From the NCBI RefSeq assembly GCF_002999335.1, contig NW_020312403.1, positions 62,001 through 126,000 of the forward strand: DNA of 64,000 nucleotides, given 5' to 3'. This DNA is from Cyclospora cayetanensis (Eukaryota; Apicomplexa; Conoidasida; Eucoccidiorida; Eimeriidae). The notes under the pieces were generated by a model. The model saw only the letters and a list, made by a program, of their open reading frames with translations, did not search any database and was not told the DNA's origin. Made by a program: the position numbers and the translations under genes. This document shows, piece after piece, positions 17,170 to 29,995 of this stretch (position 1 is its first letter; the number at the start of each line of letters is the position of its first letter).

Positions 17170-20143
17170 GCGCGGAATTTCGACAAGCGGCGGTTGGCTG
17201 CGTGTTTGGATCCGGCACATTCTGTCCTGTTGGATTGGGCGCTATACAATGTTTACCCAACGGTAGTCAGAATATGGCGTAGGCGGCCAGGTGGCCTCGA
17301 ACACCTCTCAGTCTCTCACGAATCACTGCACTTTCTGAGTACACCCTTCCCCCTTAAAGGTTGTGATTCCCACAGAACTGTCAATATTGCTTTTCGATCA
17401 AAGTTTCACGCCTGCTTGATTTAATGGCGGACTTCGCTACGCAGAATAGTCAACCGGACTGAGGGACGATCTGCAGAGGCATATGGAAGTACTGGAATAT
17501 CTAAAAAAGTGAGCGCCAGGTTCACACCAGACGGGACATTACAGTGAAATGAAGTGGGGAACGTCAACCTCAGTTGCGATGCACGAATAGTTGTGGGTTT
17601 CGTATCGGTGGCGGCTGCGAATTGTGACACAACGCTAGTAGCCATGAACTGCATTCCCCTCGTTTGTCGGTAACTGTATTCTTCTAAGGCATGCTCTGCA
17701 TGAAACATTTACCTTCACCTATGAATATTGCTTGCAAACTTACCACCTATTGTATTTGAGGTGTTCTCTGCACTCAGATTCATGCGCAGCCACTTTGGGG
17801 TATATTGTTCCTGGGGTTTTGCTAATGGTTCTTTTGGGGTTTTAGAGTCGACTATGCTGCATGCATCTGCTGTGTTTGTTTGCAGAAACTGCCGTATTAA
17901 AGCGTGGGGGCACTGCTAAACTCGCATGGGATTTGATTCCTCCTTCACATTTCAGTTCTTCTCTGGCTTATCGTAGCAGAAGGCTCACAAATTTCAACTC
18001 TCCGACAACAGCAAGCCATCGCGTCGCCGCGTTCGTGCTGGTTTGGCCCCTCGCCTTTTATTGGCTCTTGGGTGTTTTCTGCTTCCGTTGGTTTCGCTTC
18101 CGCCGCGCACCCATGTACTTTTCTCATAGTGCACTGTAGTCGCGTAGCTGCCCACCTGGAGTAGTGCTAGAGAGGGAGATTTTCCGGTGTCGTCCACGCT
18201 TTTGTGCTCGGTGAGCAGGTAAGGAGCCCGACAGTGTGCTTATTGAAATGCACGAAGGAAGACGTTGCCAGTTTTTATATGCTCAAACATTCTGGAATCC
18301 GTCAAGCACAATGCAATTATAAATTTTAAAAAAATGGACTCCTTGGTATTTCATCTATTACAGAGTGCTTTGAACCTATTCAGGAAGAAAAATGCTATGT
18401 GGCTGAGCTCTTGATTCCATGCACAACCCGGTGTAAATCCTTAGAGTGCTTGGATGGTAGAGCTACGGGCACATTCGTACATGTCTCTTTCTAGCTGAGA
18501 GACGTGGGTAAAAATAGAGACACTTTTTGAAAAAAAGTTGTTACTATCTATCACATTTGTAGAGAATTTCGAGTTTTGTGCCTCCCTGCGGACACTCTCA
18601 TATAGCGCTTCTACGCGACCCGGTTTGAGAAGGGGGAAGGGAGCTGCAACCTGTCCGAGTGCAGTGTGCCCATCAACCCTTTGCCGAAAAAGATATGTTT
18701 GGAGCATCCGGACATTTTGGTTCTGAGGATGCCATGGTAGAAGGCTAGGAACGTGTAGTGCTTTACTCGGTTGCTTTTCCGTCATGCGGGGGTTTCGCTA
18801 GCTCAAAGCCTCTTACACTTGCGAGAGAGGCTTTCAATACACTCAAGCACTATAAACAATTTATTTGCCAACAATGTACTGACGATGGTTCACGATTTGC
18901 ACACTTGGGACCCTGCTTTTTGTTTGTAGGCGCTCTTCGGAACTCGGAAGTTTAAATCCTAACTGGAGGTATTGAGGTACTCGAGATACGCTACGGTGTG
19001 GTCGAAGAGATAAACACATGATATTTAACTGAAGCATAAGCCATAGTTAATGCGCTGTTCATGGATCTTTACACTGCTTGACGGGCTTTAGGAGCCGACA
19101 TGTGTGAGCATTTTGGGGAATTGCTACAGCTATTATGGCGTGTATTTCACTATATAAAGCATATGATGCATATAAAGGGTTAGAAGGAGTCTTTAGATAT
19201 AGAAGTATTGTTTCTTCTGTATGTTTCCATTGACTTTTGCACAGTAGCGTGCGCACGACACCCCTACACCCGTGCGGGGCCGGAGTCTTTGATGCAAGTT
19301 GCTGTATCTGTTTCATTTCATTCCTTCTCGAGGCCCTTGGACTTACATGTAAACAATGCAGATTTTACACATATTTTTAAGATGAACCCAATCAAAAGAC
19401 GAAGAAGAAGATTGTCTGCCCTTACGCTGAAGACTGAGTGGTTCTAGCATCGGCCATCACTGAATCCGCAGCAGCGGTCTTGTTGTATCTTGCATAGTTT
19501 TCCCCTTTCCCACTGCTTGAACTAGCTCAATTCATTGAAAATACTGTGTCTTGTTTGTCATGGCATGTCGGCACTTACTTGCCAGTGGTTCTGTGCCCGT
19601 AGTCGTCCGTCGCCAGCGCAGCACTCACTGTTTCGCTGACTGAGAAGAAGCGTCTTCTGGAAGAAGACAGACGGCAGATTTCTTTTGGAATACACTAAAT
19701 TTTGGAAAGGTCTTTGGGTGCCTCGAGGCGCCGCTGTACGTTGGCTCTTCGGTGTCGCTGTCTCTTTCCCTGTGGCGCTGTGTCTCCTGTCTGCCCCTTT
19801 GTGTGCTTACGCCACAGGTGCTGCGTCCAGCTCCGACCAACAGCTCTAAAACATTGAAAATAATTGTTTTTTTGGCTACCAGACGCTGCCAATGAATAAT
19901 TTGGCTCTCTCCGCAGTGTTCCGTGACTAGCCCACACCTGAGCAGGTACAAACTTTTGGGCCCTAGGGTGCCGTGCTTACGTAAGGATGAAATTCTAAAT
20001 CCTGGAAGACTAAATCCAAAGGCAGCAGCTGACTAGCTGGGCGGCCGTTTCCCTTCCCGTGGTACTGGGACTAGGAACTCTGAGGCCTGTGGCTTGCAGC
20101 GGGCAACTGTACAGCACGCGCCTTGGTTTTCCAATCGGAGGAG
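17170..20143. other. Gene-poor region between the pol relic and the coiled-coil gene
   Basis: No gene supported. Open frames are short and without recognisable domains. It may hold the 3' end and LTR of the retroelement relic, and the promoter and 5' UTR of the coiled-coil gene, but nothing specific can be pointed to. Confidence 0.5.
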
Positions 20144-23100
20144 ATGAGGTGCCTCACTCCCCAAATGCAAGCCAATACGCCGTTAGCTTCCTCCGAGCTC
20201 TTCTTTTCTTCTGGGGTACGCCATGAAGCGGGAATGGCGTCCTTCGAACTTGAAGGCTCTTCATCTGATCATCTAGATGCAGGGCGAGGGGCGGAAAGCC
20301 CAAAGTGCTCTGACTTTTCTCCAGAGCTGAAAAGTCCTCTTGAAGATGGAGAGGGAGAGATTTACGTAGATCTTAGTCGCGAGCTCGCCGCGATCGATGG
20401 GCCTGAAGCTCATTCGGTTTTCAGCGCCACTCCAGCAGCGGCCAGGGCAGCGAAAGCAACTCCGGAGTCCATCAGCTCTGGCTCTTCATCTAAAACCAGC
20501 CCCTGCTGCATGAGCTTCTGCACTGATTTGGAGCCAGCGGAAAACACTTTCGATTGGAAAGCTGCCGCATGCAGCCACCAGACTCGGCAGTGGCCTTGCA
20601 GCACAGAGACCGACAAGTATCACTCTCCTGAGCACGAATCAGCTTCCTCGAGCCTCCAGTAAGGCGCAGAAAAGTGGCGGACTATCTATTCCCCGGCCCT
20701 AAGAGTAATGCTCCTACCAGACGTTTGGCTAAGGGGCTTAAACTAATTCTTCCCATGCTTTCTCGGCGGCAGCCTGCACGCTTTTTGCATAAACCAGGTG
20801 GTAACTGTTTTCTTGATATCTCTGGTTGTATAAATTTATATATATGCATGTGAGAAGGTCCACGCCCGTCTGTCTTTGGCCTTGGTGTTTGCAGGCGAAA
20901 AGACTGGAATGCAGAACGCCTAGAGCATGAGGTTCTGCGAGGGCGCAAGAGCCTTAGAAAAAAGAGTTGGGGGTTCTTCGCGCGTGCGTCCCCTGTGGAG
21001 TCTCCACTAAGTCAAAAGGAGGCGAAAAGGAGGGGAGGGGCCACAGGCAGCACGGAAAGTGATAATCAGACGGACTCAGACCTTGCGAGTCTCTTAGGGT
21101 CCATAGAAAGAACTAGGAACCGGATGAGGTCTCAAGAGGAGGCTGAGAGCAGACTTGACGCTGCAGCGTATGCGGGAGGCCTCTTTCAGTTCGCCCGTAG
21201 CGCAGCTTCCTCAGCTGCTCTGCTCCCTAGGGGGCCGCCTGCGCGGCTGCTTTACAAGGGAGACTTAGCCAGTCCAGACAAAGCAGCACATCCAACGCCG
21301 TGTGCTGCTGCTGGCGCTAGACTTTTGCGACCAGCCGGAGTTAGTGAAACAGAAGGCCTAGCTGAGGGGGTCCCACTAAAGAGGGGGACAGGCTCCAGGT
21401 CGGCGGTTCTCGCCACCTCTCCTGTGATGTCTTCTCCATCTGCACGTCTGAAGTCAACGACAAAAGCTATTCTCAAGCCCACGAAACCGCAGGCCAGTGC
21501 AGTGCCCTTCGGAGGAGGTCCTAAGAAAGGCCCTCACCCTGTAGATGGCTGTCTGGCTCAGGAGGCCAAATTAGGAAGCAGCAGTCGGGAGGCGGATGCA
21601 GCCGACTTGGCGGCGGAGATGAAAAGGAACGCGCGGATGTCTGCGGAGCTGTCCGATCTTAGGGAAGAACTACGGCTGCGAGACGAGGAATTGGCTAAAG
21701 CCCGAAGCGCAGCGCTTCTTCCTGCGCGCGTGTTACAGGCCCTCAGACACTGGCGCGACATGGAGCTCACTAGGGGAGGGCTAACGGCAGAAGCGGGAGG
21801 GGAAGCGGAGGGGCAGCCGCAAATCTCGCCAGCTCGGCGGTGTCTAGAGGAGATCGAGGCTATCCTGCAAAAGGGGGAGCGGGAAGGGCCTGCCTATGTA
21901 CGAGAGCTAGAGGGGCTGAAGGAGGAATTGGCTGCATGCAAAGAAGCGCGGCGGCAGGCAGAGCTCCAGGGGGAGTCCCTCCGCAACGAGGTATCTTTTC
22001 TTCAGGCCGTTAACGGGAAGCTGGCAGAACGGAGGGAGGAAGAAGGCAGTGCAGCTCTGGAGACGCTGAAAGAGCATCTCGAGAAGAAATCTCAAGAGAT
22101 GAGCCAGCTTCAGCGCGATAAGGAGTCTCTGAGGCGGGAACTGGACGGCTTGCGATCGCACTGCGCAGAGGAGGTCGCTGCAGCTAATGCCGCCAGAGTG
22201 GCGCTGCAACACGAGCTCCAGGCGACCCGTCACGTGTTGGACGTAGCGAGGAAGGATCTGGAGGAGACAGTAGAGCGGCTTCAAGGGGAAAACAAGCAGC
22301 TGAGGCTGCAGAAGGAGGCGGCAGAGGGTCGCTTGAGAGACTGTGTAGAGGCGGAGAGACTCGCTCAGTTGGAGAGGGAGGCCATGGTAGGCCAGCAGGC
22401 ACGGCTCGCTGCGCAGCACGAGGCCCTGCGGAAGAGCCTTCACGAAATTAGAAAAAGCGCAGCTGAAGCACGCAGGAAATGGCTAGCCAGCCAGCTGCAA
22501 GGCGCAGATCAGGGTGCGAGTGGGGGCATTCGCCCCTTAATGGACGGCGCGGAGAGGATACCAGCGGTGCCTCCTAGACAACGAACAGCGAGCTTCAGCA
22601 GCAGAGGCAGCAACACAGAGGGGTCCCCAGCAGGGCCGGCGAGTTCAGACGCACATCAACCTCACAAGAGCTGCGGGGAGGATGAAGCGCCGGGAACTCT
22701 CAGCAGTGCACGACTTCCGAGCGACAGCAGCACGCTGCTCCAGGAGGCTGCCTTCGAGGCACTAGATCCTGAGGCCACGACAGGGGCTGTCGGTGCCTCC
22801 GAGACAGGTCCCCCAAATCCTTGCCATGCGCGGAAGGCCTTCTACCAGTCGAGCCCAGGCGAGAAGGACAGAGACTCCAGCTGTCGAGGCTCGCAGCAGT
22901 GGTATTTTGCATGCCCCGAAGGCGCCGCCGTTCACGCAGAGTGCGCTGACAGAGCACAGAGGCGAGGCAGCCAGGAGGACAGCTCTCCTGAGGCGGCGTT
23001 TGCACGGGAAGCGCGATCCGGCTGTTCTGCTGCGCAACAGCCTGTCCAGGTGAGAAGCGCAGAAGAAGGAGTCATGGCAGGTACAGGGAAAGCTGCGCAC

Positions 23101-26100
23101 CAGCGCAGCCTCACAGCTTCGGCGGCTGCGGCCTGTTGCCCTTCTCCTCCGGGGGGTCTTCGGACGGAGGCTGCAAGGACCTGCTTGCGTGAAGAGCGAA
23201 CGTCTGCTTTCCACCACCTGTAAGGCGAATGCAGTTTGTAGGAGAGCATCTGGTTAGAGAGGGCTGTAGGCAGCCATATTCGAGCGCGTTCAGACGGGGG
23301 ATGAGCGCGACGCTTCGGGGTACTGAGGCTTGGCCGCTTTTGTGTGTGCTGCCCTTCCGCTGCAGTGGAGACTCCCCTGAGGGACGCACCGGCAAGGAAT
23401 GGGGGGAAGATGCGGCCTTCGCAAGGGAAGCTCGCCTAGAAGAGCCTCAAGGTGGAGGGCGATGCGGGAGGGAACTGCCCGAAGCGCCGTGGATTGAAGC
23501 AAGGGAGACAGAACTTGACGAGACGAGCGCTGCTGCCGGAGCAGTAGAAGCCCGGGATATGGGCACCTCTAGGGAGCTGAGGTTATCGCCTTCTCCAACA
23601 ATCCCGCCTCCCTCCCTCTCACCGGGTACGACAGAGGCGGCCTCTGCCGCCCCCTCCCCACGGTGCCTCTACACTGCAAAGCTGCAGGAGGTTGAAGAGG
23701 CCAACGAAATGTTGCGGAGAGCCAATGCCCGTGTCGACAAGGAAAACGCCTTGCTGCGTCAGGTCCGTCTTTAGAGACCGATTTTGCGCTTCTCTGCCTC
23801 CCTTGCGTGTCTCGTGTCTCTTTCCCTGTGGCCTCCGAAAAGCTTTTAAAGCGCTTCTAGAGGTGCCTTTCCCGGCAGTCTGCATCCCTCCTTTTCATCG
23901 CTCAAGGGCGCACACCAAATGGTACTTGCGTGGCTATCCCTGTCTACGGCCCGTGCAGAGTCTGCTGTTGCCTTTCACGCCAGCGGCGCGGGTGTCCGCG
24001 TGCCGCATGCGACGCCAGCAATCTGGGGGCCTCCGAGAAGGTCTATCATCCCCGCGATTCCTGAGCAGTGCTTCTGAGAACGGTGAGCATGAGAATCGCC
24101 TTGAGTGGGTGTGGTCTGTCTGCGCGTCTCTCCGGCCTCTTACACTCCTCTGTCTGGTGGCCAGCACCCCCGCGAGTGAGGAGGTAGTTGTTTGGTGGGC
24201 AGGGAGGGTCTCGATGTTTAGCGGCTCTAGCGCACATGCGGTGAGGCAGGAGGCAGGGCATGGCGGTTTGGCGTAGGCCATTTAGATGGAGTCAAGGCTG
24301 CGCTTTAGATCTGCGTCGTGAAGCAGGTACAAGCGGAGTGCTTTTGCGCGTGGCAGGGGAACGGATTGTGAACAGACCGGGGGTTACCGCCCAGGGGCCG
24401 TCTACGACTGCCGACAAATCGAACCGCTTGGGGGGATTCAAGGGAGGAGGCACTCCGGTGAGCTTTTCAGCTGCTGCCTAGAAACTCGTGCACTCCCTCA
24501 ACTGCCCCGACTCCCGCTTCCCGCGAGCACATATATATATATTAGGAAGGAGCCTTGGCTAAAAATGAGCGCTGCAGGAGCAGCCTGCTATTCAGAGCAA
24601 AGCGGCCATGCGCCGTAGATCCACAGCGGCCTCCTAGGGGCTCTAGCTCGCTTCTGAGGCTCCGCTACCTTCCCAACATCAGAGTTACGTGCTGGCGTGT
24701 AAGGAGGTAGGGATCTACTGGAACGCCATAGCCAGAGGTCAGGGTGTGATATGGATACGGAGTTATTTCTGAGAGCGCACCAAGGCGCACGCGTCGGGGT
24801 AACAGCCAGAGGACCTCGTAGAGTCTTTACTAGCTCTTTAGACCACTTGCTCCAAGCCGCCTCCCTTCCAGCGTCGGCTTCGCAAGGTTTGCAGGCGCAG
24901 TATCCACCGTTCGTTCCGTCTAGTCAAGTGCCTGTCTACCGCGCGCCGGCGCCCTATGCGCCTCGGCCTTCGGGGTATCATCGCGCTGCCTTGCGAAAGG
25001 GCCTCTGCAACACCTGAGAAACTAAGCGGGCAGACTCCCAATGAGAGGCAACTAGAAAGGCGCTTGGGCTCTGAGGCCGTTCCACGCCTGCTGCGTTAGA
25101 GGACAACGGCTATTCCCACATGACGGCTAATCTGCGGGCCTGACAGGCGCAGGGGTGGCAGCGGAGGGAGGGGGGTGAGAGGCACTGGCCTGCACCTATA
25201 CGCAAAGGTTGCAGTACTGCCTGTCATGCAAATTTGCTCTGTTGAAGCCCTCCTTGTTGACTGCGTGGCTTTGCTTCTGTGCGAGTATTCTGTGCGGTGT
25301 AGGGGCGACCCTTGGCAGCGGAGCGGTCACAAACGCGTCTCGTAACGCCTGGTGACAGCCAGAAAAAGCTCTTGCATGCGGGCCCTTCCTACCTCGCAGT
25401 GCGCTCTCCGCACACCTCCTCGGATGCGCACGGGAAAACTGCTACCTTGCGTCCACTCCAGGAGCCAACAGAACACTTGGACGAAGGCGCTTGCTCCCCC
25501 CAGAGGGAAGGGGATTCCCAGGCGGCACAGGCTCTCTCGCTCAGTGCTGCAAGCGCCGACGAGGCCCTGGAGAGCCCGCAGGCATTCACAGCGCCTTCGA
25601 TTGAAGACGACTCCTTGTGGGAAGACGAGGCAGACTGTTCTGGGGGCCCCTTTTGTGAGTCGGGGGGGGAATCTCTGACGACACCCGAGCAAACAGCGCG
25701 GGGAGGTTTTGAAGGGAGGCATCTTGCTGAGCTCCCTTGGGTGCGAGAGGGAGACCTCCTGCTCCGACAAAGGCGGCAGAGCACAACGACGCAGCCAACA
25801 GGCGGACTGCGGCCGAAATCTGCCACGAAGGAGGAGGAGGGAGAGGCGCTGGACTTAGGAGACGCTGCGGAGGTCTCAGTGCCGGAGCCACACTCGAGCT
25901 TAGTGAAAGACGCGAAGGCGTCACTTGCACCCGTAGACACAGATGCCACCAAGGACGCTGGAAAAACGTTGCTGGTGACAGGCGACTCTTACAAAGTACA
26001 AGAAAAGAGTCCAGCCTCACCAGGCAGCGGCGGTCCGGAGAACTCTGCGCCCCCCTCGTCATGTGAGACGCCTTTCCTGGCCTTCCCAGATTCTCAAGAA

Positions 26101-28293
26101 GCCTTTCCTGTGACTTTGAGTGCCTCTGCTGGTAAACTGCAGCTGCGAACGGCGGCAGAATTTGGCGGAGAGGTCCCGCCAAGTGAGACCGTTTCGCCCA
26201 GGGGGTGTTCAAGGGTCAGCAACCCTTGGAGTGCAGCCTCATCAAATACCCTGAAAGAAAGTCCTCGAGGGTGTCAAATTATGAAGGCCTCCTCAACGGA
26301 AGACAAGGCCCCTGAAGAGCATCGTCTGTTCTCAGCGGAAACGCATGCGTCTACCCCTCGGTTTAAAAAGTGGGCTACTAAGGAAATCTCAAGCAGGAGA
26401 CAGGATGCGGCTGCGGACAGTCCAGCAAGAGAGATATCTGGAGCCTATGGAGCAGATATGGGTTCTTTAGAGCAAAGAAGTGAAGAAGAACGATGCAAGG
26501 AGGGCCAGCCAATATCGGCAGCACGCCATCAATCAACCCGAATTGCGTCCACGCAGGAGCCAGGAAGCTCTGCGCTGGTAGAGTCGAAGAAAACCGCTGA
26601 AATTAGAAGCGAGGAGAGTCTCTCTTGCTTCAGCATTCCTGTGTGCTCAGCATCAGCAGAGAGGCCTGTCCTCCAAGTGCTCGCAGACAGTCCCAGAGGC
26701 CACACCGCGTGCGCCCTCGAAAAGGATGTCGCCTTATCATCCCTTGTTTCTTCTCCGCAGGAGGCTTCCCCTAAAGGCCTAGCGGACACGGAAAAGCCTT
26801 TCTGCGACCCCCCCAATTTGCAGATGATGTCCTCTCCTGCAGCAATGTCTCCTCGACGGTTCGTTGCCGAGGCGGGCCAGAGTTTTAAGGAGAAATTCTT
26901 GCAGCACTGGACTGGAGACAGTTTGCAGCCTGTGGCTGGGCGCATTGAAGGAAGGACACCCTCAGTGGAGCGCGCTGGAAAAAATGCAGTCGAAAGGCAG
27001 GATGCCGCACCCTCTTCAGCTCAGCAGCAGCAGCAAAAGCGGCCGGCTCTCCAGTCGCCTAGCTCTTTGGCAAACAAAGGCTTGAATAAAGGCAGCTCTT
27101 GGGGGCTTCCATGCGGTCGGCGGTGCGAGGCCTGTATTGCGGAGGTGTGTGACCGCCTACTGGCGGAGGCGAGTCCAACGGAAGCTGCCGCCCTGAAACA
27201 ACTTACATCTCCCAATAGAAGGCTTCTCTCAGGAGAAGAGACTCCCCTCGACCGCCTAGCTGAGGCAGGACCCTCCGTCGCAGCCACGATCATGCGACTT
27301 GTGTCCATGTCTCCTAAAAGGTCAGGGCAGGCGGGACCAACTAGCTCGCTCGCTGGCGCTGGCCTAGCCACACCCGTAGCAGCAGCAGCCAACGGCAGTG
27401 GATCGCCAAAGAAAGCGCAGGGGAGGAGGCGCTACCCGGAGCCTCAGAATGTTTTTGCCGGGCACAAGACAGCGCGGTGCTCCGAAGACGGCGTGTCAGA
27501 GCGCATGTGCCTGGTGCTGCCTGCCGGGACTAGGGAGCTCCTGTGGATGCTGTCTCGGCGGCCTCCTGAGGCTTTGTCAGAGCCAGCCTGTACAGGGTCC
27601 TTACCCCAAGGCCCTCTCCCAAAGGACGGGGTGGCATCAGGTGTTTCAGAGCCCCCTGGAAAAGCTCCGCCAGAAAAGCGGAACCCAGCTGTGGCCGTGA
27701 AACCCGTCACCCGAGTCACCACTCTAAAGGGAAAGGACGCAGGAAACTTTGGCTTGCAGAGGATCAAGAAGGCCCTAAAGCCTTCCTTGAGGGGAAGCCT
27801 TCCCCCCTCCTCCTCAGCAAACAAACACCAGAAGCTTCCGGCTAAGACACCCGCAACCAAGAGCTCGCCCGCAGTCTGCACGCAGAAGCGTCGCGAGCAA
27901 GTGGGAGCTCCTCATCACGAGGGTTCCCCCGCACACAAGAGAGCAGAAAAAATTCTGCTCTCCAAAGCTCGGAGCTGCCCTGCAGTATCGGGAGGGTCCC
28001 CTGGGTGTCAGTGTGAAAAGAGCTTGTTTCCCGACGGCGGTGGCTCCCTGGTCCCGAGTTGTGCCCCGCGGAAACAGCAGAGCGAACGACTCTTAAGGGG
28101 AAATGTGTCTTCCCACAAAAAGCGCTGTGTCACTGCTCAAAAAGTGGAAGGTCCAAGCACTAGCACAGCGACAAGCGGGCAGCTACGAGGGAAGAAACCC
28201 CCTTGGGACTTTTCCTGTGTCCTGCGGCACGACGGCCCCCGCCTGCCATTCAGCACGCTCCTAAGGGGACAGGGGAAGCGAAGGGGTCTTTGA
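20144..28293 (+). CDS. Large disordered coiled-coil protein, function unknown
   Basis: Not recognised as a named family. Exons: 20144-20658, 20895-23219, 23366-23762, 23959-24082, 24357-24457, 24736-24817, 25319-28293; all joins keep phase and sum to 2173 codons. Residues about 400-710 (nt 21600-22500) are Glu/Lys/Arg/Leu-rich with heptad spacing (ELSDLREELRLRDEEL), a long coiled coil, and a short second coil lies at 23680-23760. The rest is Ser/Pro/Glu-rich and probably disordered. The weak point is the join 24817 to 25319: exon 24736 can also run to a stop at 25017, giving a 1247-aa protein. However, the 993-codon frame from 25319 has no early ATG and starts after an acceptor, so one gene is more likely. 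A cytoskeletal or scaffold role is only a guess from composition. Confidence 0.6.
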
Positions 28294-29995
28294 GCCATGG
28301 GAGGCGCCAAGGCAGCGCGCGGATTTCGTAGGCATACTCTTGCTTAGGCAGCTCACAGCCAGTCCGTGTACAGGCAGTTGTTACAAGTTCAGCGTTCAGA
28401 GGCCCCTGTTTGCTGCATATCCAAGTGTGTTTTAGAGTTCTCATGCCTCTCTTAGCCTCTTGAAAAACGTTGTCCTTCTGTTCGCGTGCATATTATATAC
28501 ATATATGCACAAATCGGAGAGTTCAATTACAGCGCTGGAAGACATTGAGCAAGCGCTGCTCCCCTTGAAAACTTGGCAGCATCCTTCAACTCTCGGGCGC
28601 GAGGCTAGGGGTCTTGCCCCAAAGCTCCCACAATGCAATTTAAATGATTTACGACAATCATGGGCATCTGCTTGCAGAACCTTGCCTTAAATTGAGGCAA
28701 CAAACAAATTCGGCGGCAAATGGGCTAGACTGAACGTGCATCAAGGTGCTTCTATACAAATTAGGGTGTATCCGTGGCAGGATGCCAACTAGGATACGAT
28801 ATAGGCACAAAAGGGTCCCGAGTTCGTACCAGAGCTTGGGTACTTAGAACGCTCAGACATGCGGGGTCGAGTGCTAAAGAATGAAAAAGGACTCGTAGAC
28901 GCTGGGAGGTGCATCGCGCTCCTTGGGATAGAAACTGAGGCGAAATTGTCCTAGTTTTGCATTACGCACCGTTCGATGCAGGCTTTTGCACCTCAACTTA
29001 GCATTTGACTACCGCCCAGCGCATTGTCAAGGCTTTTGCAGACGTATTCAAAGTGTACCCCTATTGAGATGCCGTCGTCTAGTGATCAAGGAGTGTCGCG
29101 CTCTGTGATCTGTGCGTCCCTATGCGTGCTTGAGTCGTTCAGTGAGTGGACAAGACTAAGAAACAAAGAATTCTAGCATTCAGCGGCGGAAGTGATCGTC
29201 TCTTCTCGGTGTGATAGAGCACCTCGACACAGAGCTGCTTGCCTGACTACTCGTCTAACTTATTGAAAATTCCCTCTGCCAGCATAAAGGAAGGCGAGAG
29301 ACGCGATAGAACAAGGCTTTAGCACTTGAGTTAGGCTCTTTTGGGCCTCCTAGCGTATCCTTCTGGCAATTAGAGCTTTCTTCCGACTCTTTGAGGTGGT
29401 GAGGCACGGCAGGGACCTGCGTACTCGGATGCAAGCAGGCGACGGACGTCGGCTATCCTCTTCATGCACTGCACAAAGAATAGATTTTTGGCTCTTTACT
29501 TCTTGATTTTAATAATGTCCACGGAGCGTTTTGCACGAGCGGAGAAGAGGGGCAGTGCGGGAGACCCTCGCCACTGGTCGGCTGTGGCTGCCCTGGAGAC
29601 TCCTATGGAAGGTCAATCGGTCGCTGGCCTCTGTCCTTCTGGCTTTTCTGCTTTTCCCTCTTCATCTGTGAGAAAGCCTGGCTCATTGAGCCTATTTTGT
29701 ACCGCAGTAGATGATTAGAAGGGCCTAGATGGGTTCTGCACGTGGCCAAAGGACATCTTCAGCCGCTGCGACGACTGGAGCCCGAGCGCGGAGGCGCGAC
29801 GGTTAAAAGGAAGTCTCCCTCATCTCCCGAAGGGAAGGGGCTATATACTTGAATGTGCATGTTCCACGGGTTCTTCCTCGGCGTCGGCTTTCTCAGGTTT
29901 CTTTCTTGGCCGCTGTAGCCCTTCGTGGTTCCTCGCCCACAGGACCCGCCAGGGGCAAGCGGACATTCTGAACGGGCGAATTCTTCCACAAAAAA
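28294..29995. other. Intergenic region between coiled-coil and hydrolase genes
   Basis: Nothing certain. A short plus-strand frame from the ATG at 29515 runs to 29718 and could be a 5' exon or noise. It cannot join the next gene in frame upstream of the ATG at 29996, because no AG acceptor lies between the last in-frame stop and that ATG. Confidence 0.45.

Noticed and set aside
29515..29718. Short plus-strand frame as a first exon of the hydrolase
   Set aside because: No acceptor lies between the last in-frame stop and the ATG at 29996, so it cannot join that exon in frame.
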